From NCBI GenBank assembly GCA_038214535.1, contig JBBQRS010000018.1:1-52607 (forward strand): 52,607 nucleotides of DNA, given 5' to 3'. Every line of letters starts with the position of its first letter. Positions within the stretch are counted from its first letter, which is position 1. The notes under the pieces are model-generated. The model saw nothing but the letters and a program-made list of their open reading frames with translations. It ran no database searches and was not told where the DNA came from. Both the position numbers and the translations under genes were made by a program. Positions 26,083 through 33,241 of the stretch are shown piece after piece. The stretch is from JBBQRS01 sp038214535 (lineage in GTDB: Bacteria; Chloroflexota; Anaerolineae; CG2-30-64-16).

Positions 26083-26880
26083 ATGACTCGGGGAAAACAC
26101 GGAAATCACCTGCGCCCCGCCATCGTGATGCCGATGCACGACCCCGACGGCATCCTTTTCCCCCACCTGCAGCACGCAATTCCGTTTCTTCGACAGGCGT
26201 TTGGGCACGGCTATCTATCCGTGACCGCGGTCACGCTTGCGCGTCAACCCGCCTGGACCGCCTGGCTCGCCGGCGAACCGTTCTTCACTGTGCTGATCGG
26301 CAGCGACGCGGCGCGTCCCGGCGACCAGTTCGCGGCGCTCTATCGCCATGCCGCGGCAGTCAGCCCGCCGGAACAGGTGCTCCACCTGGGCTTCGTGGAT
26401 CGCGTCGTCTTTGCGGTTTGCAGCGATTTCCGCGCGAGCTATCTGGCCGACGTGAGCGCCGCCACGTCGGCGGAAACGCCGCGGCTCTATCACCGTTCGG
26501 CGGCGGCCTGGGCCACGCACCCCGCCAACTATCGCGTGATGGAAGGAAGCATCACCACCGCGGGCGAGGCGCTATTGGGGCGCGCGCTCGATTTCGCGTG
26601 GTGCTACATGACGCTCACGGCGGGGCGGCTCGCGCGACTGATGCCCGGCGTCACGCGCTCCGACATGAGCATGTTGGCGGAGATGGTGGTGGGACTGTGC
26701 GACGAATTAGAGGTACGCGAAGTGGACTGGCTGGCGTGGGAAGACCCGTATCTGCTGGGGCGCGACGCGACGGAACTGCGGCGCGAACGCGAGGCCAGCC
26801 CCGGCGAGATGCGCAAGCGGCTGGGCTACGTGATTCCGATGTTGCAGGTGTTGGCGAGTCACAACGGCAGGAGCGCGTGA
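26083..26880 (+). CDS. Uncharacterised protein with GT-A-like N-terminus
   Basis: A 265-residue soluble protein with no assigned function. The N-terminus RPAIVMPMHDPDGILFPHLQ, with a beta-alpha pattern through FFTVLIGSDAARPGDQF, looks like a nucleotide-sugar or Rossmann-type domain. The C-terminal half is helical and ends LGYVIPMLQVL. Motifs AAWATHPANYRVMEGSIT and VDWLAWEDPYLLGRD look conserved-like. It sits between a radical SAM pair and a nucleotidyltransferase pair, with a repeat just upstream. A glycosyltransferase relationship is only a guess. Confidence 0.6.
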   Translation: MTRGKHGNHLRPAIVMPMHDPDGILFPHLQHAIPFLRQAFGHGYLSVTAVTLARQPAWTAWLAGEPFFTVLIGSDAARPGDQFAALYRHAAAVSPPEQVLHLGFVDRVVFAVCSDFRASYLADVSAATSAETPRLYHRSAAAWATHPANYRVMEGSITTAGEALLGRALDFAWCYMTLTAGRLARLMPGVTRSDMSMLAEMVVGLCDELEVREVDWLAWEDPYLLGRDATELRREREASPGEMRKRLGYVIPMLQVLASHNGRSA

Positions 26881-26949
26881 GACTGAGCGCCGACCAGCGA
26901 AGCAGCCTACTACCCAGTTTGCTGATCTGTTTCCAGTTGATGTGTTGTC

Positions 26950-26958
26950 TGCTATAAT
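26950..26958 (+). promoter_or_regulatory. Extended -10 promoter of the nucleotidyltransferase pair
   Basis: TGCTATAAT at 26950-26958, with a weak TTTCCA -35 candidate 17 bases upstream. The leader to the TTG at 27028 is about 63 bases. Confidence 0.55.
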
Positions 26959-27027
26959 CGCGGTCGGACGCACGTTGCGCGGGAGGCGGCTCCGCAATTC
27001 GGCGCACGAGGCAGTGAGGGTCTGACC

Positions 27028-27573
27028 TTGGAAGAAAGATACGTCGAAGGAACGGATCGGCTGGCAGCCGAGGAGTTGATTGTAGCCGAGCTGGAGCGGC
27101 TGAACATTCGTTATCTGTCGCGCCTGGGTGGCATTGCCGTCGAGCAGGTCCGGTCCCCGGAAGCCCTACTGGCTGAATTGATGCGCCAGCCGAGCGCCCG
27201 CGTCCGTGAGGCGGTGATTGCGGTTTTGCTGGCGCATCCCGCCTATTCCGGGGCGATCAGCGCCGCTCTGGCGCAATTGTCGCCTTCTGAGCAAATGGCC
27301 CTGCGGTTCTACTATACCGCGTCTGTCTTGCTGCAGCGATCCTATGCTGACTTGCTGCGTCCGCACCTGGCTGAGTCCTGGCAATGGCTGCCGGACTTCT
27401 TCTCCAGCGAGTTGGGCGTGCCCGAGCAAGGCACACCTGCGGAACGGCTGGCGGGTCTAGGGGCGGCGCATCGCGTGCATGCCGGCTCAGCAATTAACTG
27501 GGCCGGCACCTATGAGAACGTGGCACGCAAACTCGTCCGGCGGTGGCGCGCAGAGCAGCGATGGAACCCGTAA
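27028..27573 (+). CDS. Uncharacterised protein preceding a nucleotidyltransferase
   Basis: A 181-residue, mostly helical protein beginning at TTG (MEERYVEGTDRLAAEE). No catalytic motif is recognised. The stretch QPSARVREAVIAVLLAHPAY may resemble a HEAT-like helix pair. Its last 13 bases overlap the next gene, so the two proteins are produced together. The pair could be a toxin-antitoxin-like or regulatory NTase system, with this protein as the cognate partner; function is not determined. Confidence 0.6.
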   Translation: MEERYVEGTDRLAAEELIVAELERLNIRYLSRLGGIAVEQVRSPEALLAELMRQPSARVREAVIAVLLAHPAYSGAISAALAQLSPSEQMALRFYYTASVLLQRSYADLLRPHLAESWQWLPDFFSSELGVPEQGTPAERLAGLGAAHRVHAGSAINWAGTYENVARKLVRRWRAEQRWNP

Positions 27574-28103
27574 CGCCGGAGTCACTCCAGCTTCTTCTCG
27601 TACGTCTCGGCGAAAGCTGCACCCAGCATGCAGACCTCTATCTGCTCGGCGGGGCCGCACTTCGACTGCTGGGCAGCCCCCGCGAGACTCTCGATGTAGA
27701 CTACATGGCCGACGCGCCGGCGGGGATCGATCAAGCGTTTCGGCACGCCCTGATGCGTTTGGCCGACGAACTGCATCTCGACCTCGAGGAGGTTCCCCTG
27801 GGAGAGTTCATCCCGCTGCCGCCGGGCGCGCCGGAGCGCCGCCGCCTCGTTGGCCGCTTTGGGCTGCTGGAGGTCTACTTGTTCGATCCGTACAGCATTG
27901 CATTGAGCAAGATAGCGCGCGGCTTTGAATCCGATCTGGAAGACGTGTCGTTTATGCTAAGTTCTGGCGTCATTGAGTGGCCCGAGTTGGTGCAGCACTT
28001 TCGAGCCATCCTCCCGCGTGCGCGCAGCGCCGACATCGTCCCCGAGGAGTTTTTGGCCTACTTTGCCGAAATCGAACGTCGTTACAACGCTAACGTTGCT
28101 TAA
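27561..28103 (+). CDS. DUF6036-like nucleotidyltransferase
   Basis: The 180 residues carry LYLLGGAALRLLGSPRETLD followed by VDYM. The GG...R..T.D.D pattern is the minimal catalytic signature of MNT/AbiEii-type nucleotidyltransferases. The middle segment LLEVYLFDPYSIALSKIARG is also family-like. Such proteins are often part of antitoxin-toxin pairs or modify nucleic acids. The start ATG at 27561 overlaps the upstream partner. Target and partner activity are unknown. Confidence 0.72.
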   Translation: MEPVTPESLQLLLVRLGESCTQHADLYLLGGAALRLLGSPRETLDVDYMADAPAGIDQAFRHALMRLADELHLDLEEVPLGEFIPLPPGAPERRRLVGRFGLLEVYLFDPYSIALSKIARGFESDLEDVSFMLSSGVIEWPELVQHFRAILPRARSADIVPEEFLAYFAEIERRYNANVA

Positions 28104-28232
28104 CCCGGCGCGATCATTCCTCCGCCTCCCTCATACCGCTTTGCCCAACCCGCCCTGACCCCGTATGACGCCCGCTGATGTAGAATACTGACACCCATGG
28201 AACTGCATCAGACTGAAACTTTTTAGAATTTT

Positions 28233-28463
28233 ATGAACCTCGACGCCGAACAGCAAAGGATTCTCAACGCCATGCGCGACGGGGCGACCCTCAAGGCGCA
28301 CCGCACGCTGGACGGCGCGAAGACCCACGTCCTGCATCCCCTCGCAGGCCCGCCGGAGACCGTGAGCAGCGTCGCGGTAGACGCGCTGAAACGCCGTGGG
28401 CTGATCGCCAGTAACATGAAGTTCCCCGCCGCGGTGTATCGGCTGACAACATCCTCTGAATGA
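28233..28463 (+). CDS. Small winged-helix-like protein
   Basis: 76 residues (MNLDAEQQRILNAMRDGATL) with a helix pattern and SVAVDALKRRGLIASNM, resembling a winged-helix tail. There is only a weak ribosome site. Function unknown, but it lies immediately upstream of the variable-protein pair and could be a regulator. Confidence 0.5.
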   Translation: MNLDAEQQRILNAMRDGATLKAHRTLDGAKTHVLHPLAGPPETVSSVAVDALKRRGLIASNMKFPAAVYRLTTSSE

Positions 28464-28485
28464 CCACATATGTTGCGTGAAGTCA

Positions 28486-28514
28486 TTGCATTACGCGGGC
28501 AACGGGTGTAATAT
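28486..28514 (+). promoter_or_regulatory. Candidate promoter for the first variable protein
   Basis: TTGCAT at 28486-28491, a 17-base spacer and TAATAT at 28509-28514; leader about 40 bases to the ATG at 28562 with GGAGG at 28551-28555. Confidence 0.5.
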
Positions 28515-28561
28515 GTAAACTATGACAGGTTAAGTGTCCTCAACGCCGAAGGAGGCTCATG

Positions 28562-29476
28562 ATGCATATCTCGGTTCCTCTTGCTCTGCGTCGTCTTGCG
28601 TTCCTCGTCCTCGTCGTTCTCCTCATCAGCGGCAACCTGCCGCTGCCGGCCTCCGCCCAGGGTGGCCCCGCATCAGGCAGTGCGCCAAACCCTACGTCCC
28701 GGTTGTTCCTGCCGCTGGTGTTGAAGGAGGCCGGGCCGCCGCCGCCCGCCGACATGGTGACCGTCCCCGCGGAGACCTTCCGTATGGGCTGCGACCCGGC
28801 CCACAACGGCGGCTATTCGTGCAACTCGTACGAACTGCCGCTGCACACGGTGTACCTGGACGCCTATCGCATGGACCGGACAGAAGTGACCAACGCGCAG
28901 TATGCGGGATGCGTGGCGGCAGGGAGTTGCACGCCGCCGGCATCCAATTCGTCATATACCCGTCCCTCATATTACGGCAATCCGACCTACGCCAATTATC
29001 CCGTGATCTACTTGGAATGGTATCAGGCCGACTCCTACTGCCGGTGGCGCGGCAAGCGGCTGCCGAGCGAGGCAGAGTGGGAGAAGGCGGCGCGCGGCGC
29101 GAGCGATACGCGGGCTTACCCGTGGGGCGATGCCCGCCCGACCTGCGCGCTGGCGAATTTTTGGGGCCAGACGGGCGGGTGCGTGGGCGACACCAGCGCA
29201 GTGGGCAGCTACCCGGCGGGAGCCAGTCCCTATGGGGCGCTGGATATGGCGGGGAACGTGTGGGAGTGGGTCAACGACTGGTGGCAGTACGACTACTACT
29301 CGGTGTCGCCCGGCAGCAACCCGCCGGGGCCGGCGACCGGCAGTTACAGGGTGCTGCGCGGGGGCTGTTGGCACAGCTACGACTACGGCTTGCGCGTGGC
29401 GTACCGCGACGACTACTACCCGACGAATCGCGTCGTCTATGTCGGGTTCCGGTGTGTGGCGGCCCCAGGAGGGTGA
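28562..29476 (+). CDS. Secreted FGE/C-type-lectin-fold protein with DGR-type variable region (first copy)
   Basis: A 304-residue protein with a signal peptide (RRLAFLVLVVLLISGNLPLP, cleavage expected after ASA), a short linker with RLFLPLVLK and an FGE-sulfatase domain from MVTVPAETFRMGC. It shows RTEVTNAQYAGC, WRGKRLPSEAEWEKAARGAS, DMAGNVWEWVNDWW and RVLRGG...VGFRC. The FGE catalytic cysteines are not in their normal place, so a ligand-binding or display role is likelier than formylglycine formation. Codons 29366-29440 form the variable region: mostly NAC/NNY codons framed by invariant TGG, LRVA and PT. GGAGG precedes the ATG at 28562. Very like the C-terminal domain of the next gene. Confidence 0.88.
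   Translation: MHISVPLALRRLAFLVLVVLLISGNLPLPASAQGGPASGSAPNPTSRLFLPLVLKEAGPPPPADMVTVPAETFRMGCDPAHNGGYSCNSYELPLHTVYLDAYRMDRTEVTNAQYAGCVAAGSCTPPASNSSYTRPSYYGNPTYANYPVIYLEWYQADSYCRWRGKRLPSEAEWEKAARGASDTRAYPWGDARPTCALANFWGQTGGCVGDTSAVGSYPAGASPYGALDMAGNVWEWVNDWWQYDYYSVSPGSNPPGPATGSYRVLRGGCWHSYDYGLRVAYRDDYYPTNRVVYVGFRCVAAPGG
29366..29440 (+). other. DGR-type variable region VR1
   Basis: Twenty-five codons, of which 16 are NNY and align with AAY-type template positions. Compared with 31608-31682, twelve codons differ at 19 bases, all in codon positions 1 or 2; the third base (C or T) is always the same. The downstream tract GTCGGGTTCCGGTGTGTGGC onward is identical in both and would serve as the initiation-of-mutagenic-homology site. 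Confidence 0.85.
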
Positions 29477-29549
29477 GGTTTGGGGCGTTGGAACACGAAG
29501 GCGCGAAGGGGCGCGAAGGACACGAAGCGCGAAGACCGCGAAGGCGGAA

Positions 29550-29564
29550 GGGTCGGGGCGACCC
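29550..29564 (+). other. Hairpin downstream of VR1
   Basis: GGGTCG-GGG-CGACCC, a perfect 6-bp stem about 75 bases after the stop. It lies within a region of repeated GCGAAGG-like units (29491-29549). Confidence 0.4.
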
Positions 29565-29714
29565 TGCGTGGTCGCCCTGTGCCGTGTGGTCGCGCAGGGA
29601 ACAGGGCTGGGGTTGAGTAGATAGTATGCGCGGCGTCATGGTGTTGCAGCGGAGATCGGCGTAGAGTGTTGTACATGGCGATTTGAGTGACTTCACCCAC
29701 AAAGGAGTTGCGTG

Positions 29715-31718
29715 ATGAATGTCCCACACCGTGTTGCCGTCCGCCGCCTTGTCGTCCTCGTCCTCGTCGTTTTCCTCGTCAGCGCCGGCCTGCCGCTGAA
29801 TGCCTGGGCGCAGGAAGGCCCCGAATCAAACGCTGCGCCGCTGACCGATGGCCGGCTCTTCCTGCCGTCAGTGGCGAAGTTTGCCGGGCCATTGCCGCCC
29901 ATCATCCCGCCCACCACCAACGTATTGGATGATCCAACCACCCAATATCTCACCTCTGTGTCGGCGGACGGCTCAATCTTCACCTTTTCTGCATTGACAC
30001 CGGAACTGGAGCGGGTCGAGGCGGGTGAAGTGATCATAGGTGGGATTTCGGAAGAGGCGCCGTATGGCTTCCTGAGAAGAGTGACCACCAGGCAGGAGCA
30101 GGGCAGCGGTCTGATATTGGTCACAGAACAGGCATCGGTTGAGGAAGCGTTTCAACAGGTCTCTGTAGACATCCGGCAGACGCTCGCTCCCGAGGACTTT
30201 CGAAGCTTCACCGCCATCCCTGGGGTTACCCTGGTCAATGCGCCGAATGGAGCGAGTGCGGGTGACTTCGAATTCCAATTGGACAATGCCGTGTTGTTCG
30301 ATGAGGATGGTAATTTGTCCACAACCGGTGATCAAGTCGTGGCGAACGGATCACTTGTCTTCTCGCCGAACTATGTCCTTCGTTTCAGGGTTGTCAATTT
30401 TGCTCTGGAGGAGCTGTATTTCAGCAATACCTATCGCGTTCAGACGGGGCTTACGGTAAGCTCTAAAATAACGCTATCCATCCCTATTCGTGAAGTCCCA
30501 CTTACGCCTGCTCTCCCTCTTGCCTCCTTCCCTGTCCCAGGACTTCCACTGGTGGTGACCCCGATGCTACAGCTCATGTCCGGCGTCAACGGCAGTGTGT
30601 ATGCAGGTGTTTCATCATCCGTGACCCAAACAGCCAGCTTAACCGCCGGGTATGATTACCATGACGGCGCCCCGCATTGGATCAGTGACTTCTCGAATGA
30701 CTTTGACTTCAACCAGCCGCATTTCACGTCAGGCGTTTCCTTCAAGGCCTACGTCGGCCCCAAGCTCTCGTTCGTGCTCAATGGTGTGGTTGGCCCCTAT
30801 GCAAAGGTGAACTTGGCATTGAAGCTGGATATCGCGCCTCTCTCGAATCCATGGCTCATTTTGCGGGGAGGGCTTGAAGTTCCCGTTGGGGTGAGCATAG
30901 GAATCTTCAGTCACGTGCTGGTTGATGTCCAGGCTGTTGTGATTGACCATTGGCTTCTTCTCTATTCATTATCCGGTCCGCCCCCCACCGGCGACATGGT
31001 GACCGTGCCCGCGGGGACCTTCCGCATGGGCTGCGACCCGGCGCACAACGGCGGCTATTCCTGCTACGACTGGGAATTGCCGCTGCACACGGTGTCTCTG
31101 GACGCCTACCGGATTGACCGGACGGAAGTGACCAACGCGCAGTATGCGGGATGCGTGGCGGCAGGGGGCTGCACGTCACCGTGGAACAACTCGTCATATA
31201 CCCGTCCCTCATATTACGGCAATCCGACCTACGCCAATTATCCCGTGATCTACGTGGACTGGTATCAGGCCGACGCCTACTGCCGGTGGCGCGGCAAGCG
31301 GCTGCCGAGTGAGGCGGAGTGGGAGAAAGCGGCGCGCGGCGCAAGCGACACGCGCGCCTATCCGTGGGGTGACGCGACGCCGACCTGCGCGCTGGCGAAT
31401 TTTTGGGGCCAGACGGGCGGGTGCGTGGGCGACACGAGCGCGGTGGGCAGTTACCCGGCAGGAGCCAGTCCCTACGGGACGCTGGACATGGCGGGGAATG
31501 TGTGGGAGTGGGTCAACGACTGGTGGCAGTACGACTACTACTCGGTGTCGCCCGGCAGCAACCCGCCGGGGCCGGCGACCGGCAGTTACAGGGTGCTGCG
31601 CGGGGGCGATTGGTACGACGACGACTACTACTTGCGCGTGGCGAACCGCGACCTCAGCTACCCGACGGGTCGCTCCGACTCTGTCGGGTTCCGGTGTGTG
31701 GCGGCCCCAGGAAAGTGA
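29715..31718 (+). CDS. Secreted two-domain protein: unknown N-terminal region plus FGE-fold domain with DGR-type variable region (second copy)
   Basis: 667 residues. Signal peptide RRLVVLVLVVFLVSAGLPLN with cleavage after AWA; GRLFLPSVAK linker. Residues about 55-425 are an unrecognised beta-rich region. It starts with a stretch like ELERVEAGEVIIGGISEEAP and continues with SGVNGSVYAGVSSSVTQTAS and PHWISDFSNDFDFNQPHF. From about 435 an FGE-fold domain nearly identical to the first copy begins at MVTVPAGTFRMGC. The variable region is encoded at 31608-31682. AAAGGAG sits seven bases before the ATG at 29715 (a GTG immediately precedes). It is likely surface-exposed and binds a ligand through the variable face. 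Confidence 0.86.
   Translation: MNVPHRVAVRRLVVLVLVVFLVSAGLPLNAWAQEGPESNAAPLTDGRLFLPSVAKFAGPLPPIIPPTTNVLDDPTTQYLTSVSADGSIFTFSALTPELERVEAGEVIIGGISEEAPYGFLRRVTTRQEQGSGLILVTEQASVEEAFQQVSVDIRQTLAPEDFRSFTAIPGVTLVNAPNGASAGDFEFQLDNAVLFDEDGNLSTTGDQVVANGSLVFSPNYVLRFRVVNFALEELYFSNTYRVQTGLTVSSKITLSIPIREVPLTPALPLASFPVPGLPLVVTPMLQLMSGVNGSVYAGVSSSVTQTASLTAGYDYHDGAPHWISDFSNDFDFNQPHFTSGVSFKAYVGPKLSFVLNGVVGPYAKVNLALKLDIAPLSNPWLILRGGLEVPVGVSIGIFSHVLVDVQAVVIDHWLLLYSLSGPPPTGDMVTVPAGTFRMGCDPAHNGGYSCYDWELPLHTVSLDAYRIDRTEVTNAQYAGCVAAGGCTSPWNNSSYTRPSYYGNPTYANYPVIYVDWYQADAYCRWRGKRLPSEAEWEKAARGASDTRAYPWGDATPTCALANFWGQTGGCVGDTSAVGSYPAGASPYGTLDMAGNVWEWVNDWWQYDYYSVSPGSNPPGPATGSYRVLRGGDWYDDDYYLRVANRDLSYPTGRSDSVGFRCVAAPGK
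31608..31682 (+). other. DGR-type variable region VR2
   Basis: Equivalent of VR1. Codon pairs VR1/VR2 that differ: TGT/GAT, CAC/TAC, AGC/GAC, TAC/GAC, GGC/TAC, TAC/AAC, GAC/CTC, TAC/AGC, AAT/GGT, GTC/TCC, GTC/GAC, TAT/TCT. Every pair is explained by mutation of AAC or AAT. The 108 bases before the VR are identical in the two genes (29258-29365 and 31500-31607). Confidence 0.85.
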
Positions 31719-31774
31719 TCTTCTGATCTTCTGGGTTCTGATCTTCTGTCTTTCCTGAATTTTGGGGGGAGTGT

Positions 31775-31797
31775 GAGGGGGGGCTTTGCCCCCCCTC
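31775..31797 (+). other. GC-rich hairpin downstream of VR2
   Basis: GAGGGGGGGC-TTT-GCCCCCCCTC, a perfect 10-bp stem 57 bases after the second target gene and 25 bases before the reverse-transcriptase remnant. It could be a terminator or, as in the phage BPP-1 DGR, a hairpin that helps target recognition. Confidence 0.55.
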
Positions 31798-31821
31798 AAA
31801 GCCGCGATTTTTTGAGGATCC

Positions 31822-32014
31822 ATGAAGACCTACAAGAACCTGTATCCACAGATCACCGACTTCGCCAATCTGTATCTGGCCTATCGCCGGGCGCGGCTGG
31901 GCACACTTGCGCTTGCACGCAAGTGCAGGTGAACGCGATCGGGCCGCGGTCGCAAGTTTCGAGTACGACCTGGAGCGCAACCACAAAATTGAAGTTCGAG
32001 CATTGCGAAGATGA
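31822..32014 (+). pseudogene. Truncated DGR-type reverse transcriptase
   Basis: ATG at 31822 opens MKTYKNLYPQITDFANLYLA followed by YRRARLG. This is the conserved start of DGR reverse transcriptases (FxNLYLAYRxAR). The frame then reads into a short insertion-like segment with the inverted repeat CACTTGCG / CGCAAGTG (31904-31925) and stops at 31932. In another frame from 31931 the homology resumes as ERDRAAVASFEYDLERN and ends near 31981; a stop follows at 32012-32014. The catalytic YxDD region is absent. The gene is therefore a frameshifted and truncated relic, cut off by the neighbouring PIN-toxin module. Confidence 0.8.
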
Positions 32015-32035
32015 GACAGGTCAACTTGAGAGACG

Positions 32036-32425
32036 CTACCAGGACTCAGCCTTGATACCCTGCACCGATTGTAAGTGCGCGTCGCGGGTCAGCAGCGTGA
32101 GGTTGTGCTGCGACGCGAGGGCGGCGATCCAGATATCGTTCTCAGGAATGGGACGCCCGGCGCGCCGCAGGTGATCCTTGATCTCGCCATAAGTGCGGGC
32201 CGTTATGTGGTCGCAACTCAACACGGAACTTGCGGCAGTGAAAGCTTCGACGCGAGCCAGATTTTCCTCGGCCCGGTTCGACCGTCGAGCGCCGTAGTAC
32301 AACTCGCCAGGAACGACGCTGGGGACGAAAACCTCCTCGGCCGACGCCAGGCGCGCGATGACCGCGGAATCGTCCGCAAACAGCGCGATGACGGCGTTCG
32401 TATCGAGCAGGTACCTACCAGGCAT
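32036..32425 (-). CDS. PIN-domain toxin, VapC-like
   Basis: 129 residues: RYLLDTNAVIALFADDSAVI with the first catalytic Asp, VVPGELYYGARRS with Glu, PENDIWIAALASQHNLTLLT with the third Asp and DAHLQSV. The protein is a probable RNA-cleaving toxin. The start overlaps the antitoxin end by 11 bases. It lies directly after the reverse-transcriptase remnant, on the opposite strand. Confidence 0.9.
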   Translation of the reverse strand: MPGRYLLDTNAVIALFADDSAVIARLASAEEVFVPSVVPGELYYGARRSNRAEENLARVEAFTAASSVLSCDHITARTYGEIKDHLRRAGRPIPENDIWIAALASQHNLTLLTRDAHLQSVQGIKAESW

Positions 32426-32642
32426 CCGGGTCTATCCGCTCGCAGTCGGAGTCAATCGCCGCCTGCATGGCGTTCAGGTCGTCTATCGGGATTGCTCCCG
32501 CAAACCGCGTTAGCGTATTGCCGGGCACACCTTGCAGAGACGGCGCTTCTAACGCTTCCACATACTCCAAAACCTGACGTTGCAGGTTGATTGGCATCGT
32601 CGAGAGTCGCGCAACAACTTCATCAATAATTATGCTTTCCAT
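32415..32642 (-). CDS. VapB-type antitoxin
   Basis: 75-residue protein (MESIIIDEVVARLSTMPINL) with an amphipathic helical N-terminus QRQVLEYVEALEAP and an acidic tail ending DCERIDPDAW. It overlaps the PIN toxin gene. The expected job is neutralising the toxin and autoregulation. Confidence 0.78.
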   Translation of the reverse strand: MESIIIDEVVARLSTMPINLQRQVLEYVEALEAPSLQGVPGNTLTRFAGAIPIDDLNAMQAAIDSDCERIDPDAW

Positions 32643-32869
32643 CGCTCGACCCCCCCTTCTACCGAGGCATCCTCACACTTAAGAGCAGTATACATCCGGG
32701 ATGGCTGTTTCGCAAAGCGTTTTTGGGCAGCGGCCTCAGGCTCGGTACTTCGCCGGACCTCTGAGTTCTGATCTTCTGATTTTCTGATCTTGGAGGAGTC
32801 TGAGGGGCGGCGTTTCCGGCCTTCTCCGATCGTAGCACATCGCTTGTTGCAAACATGCCCGTCTCATTT

Positions 32870-32898
32870 TTGACGTCCGGGTGCAACTGCTGTATGGT
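32870..32898 (+). promoter_or_regulatory. Promoter of the second toxin-antitoxin module
   Basis: TTGACG at 32870-32875, a 17-base spacer, TATGGT at 32893-32898. The leader to the ATG at 32939 is about 35 bases. Confidence 0.6.
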
Positions 32899-32938
32899 AT
32901 TGGAAGAAAAGCAGAATTTCTTCCGCGAGAGGTGCGTC

Positions 32939-33217
32939 ATGTCGGAATCTACGGTTCAGTTGCGCGACAAAGGCGTATTGACCCTGCCCGCGGCTTTGCG
33001 GCAGCGTTACAAATTGCAACCGGGCGATCTGTTTTCGTTGATTGATCTGGGCGACGGGAACATCATGCTCACACCCAGGGTCAGCCGGGTCGCCGCCCTG
33101 GGCGACCGCGTTGCGGAGATGCTGCAAGAAGAAGGGGTGAGCGTTGACGATGTTTTGCTGTGCCTCGAAGAAGAACGCGAGGCATACTACCGGGATCATT
33201 TTGCGGCGGCAGAATAA
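32939..33217 (+). CDS. AbrB/MazE-type antitoxin
   Basis: 92 residues with a swapped-hairpin AbrB-type domain: STVQLRDKGVLTLPAALRQR followed by YKLQPGDLFSLIDLGDGNIM. The helical C-terminus (VSVDDVLLCLEEEREAYYRD) would bind the toxin. GAGAGG precedes the ATG at 32939; the promoter is complete upstream, and the next gene is a PIN protein. Confidence 0.85.
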   Translation: MSESTVQLRDKGVLTLPAALRQRYKLQPGDLFSLIDLGDGNIMLTPRVSRVAALGDRVAEMLQEEGVSVDDVLLCLEEEREAYYRDHFAAAE

Positions 33218-33241
33218 CCGGCGCGGATCGGGCCACCCCCC

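Noticed and set aside
28740..29476. True formylglycine-generating enzyme activity
   Set aside because: The catalytic cysteines of FGE are not in their conserved context, and the region that would hold them is the variable stretch.
28480..32035. A template repeat (TR) for the variable regions
   Set aside because: I read all gaps between 28.1 and 33 kb for an AAC-rich copy ending in the GTCGGGTTCCGG tract and found none; the two VRs are the only matches.
31719..32790. Repeated GTTCTGATCTTCTG-type stretches as a functional element
   Set aside because: Similar pieces occur at 31720-31750 and 32763-32790, but they are simple low-complexity repeats with no clear structure.
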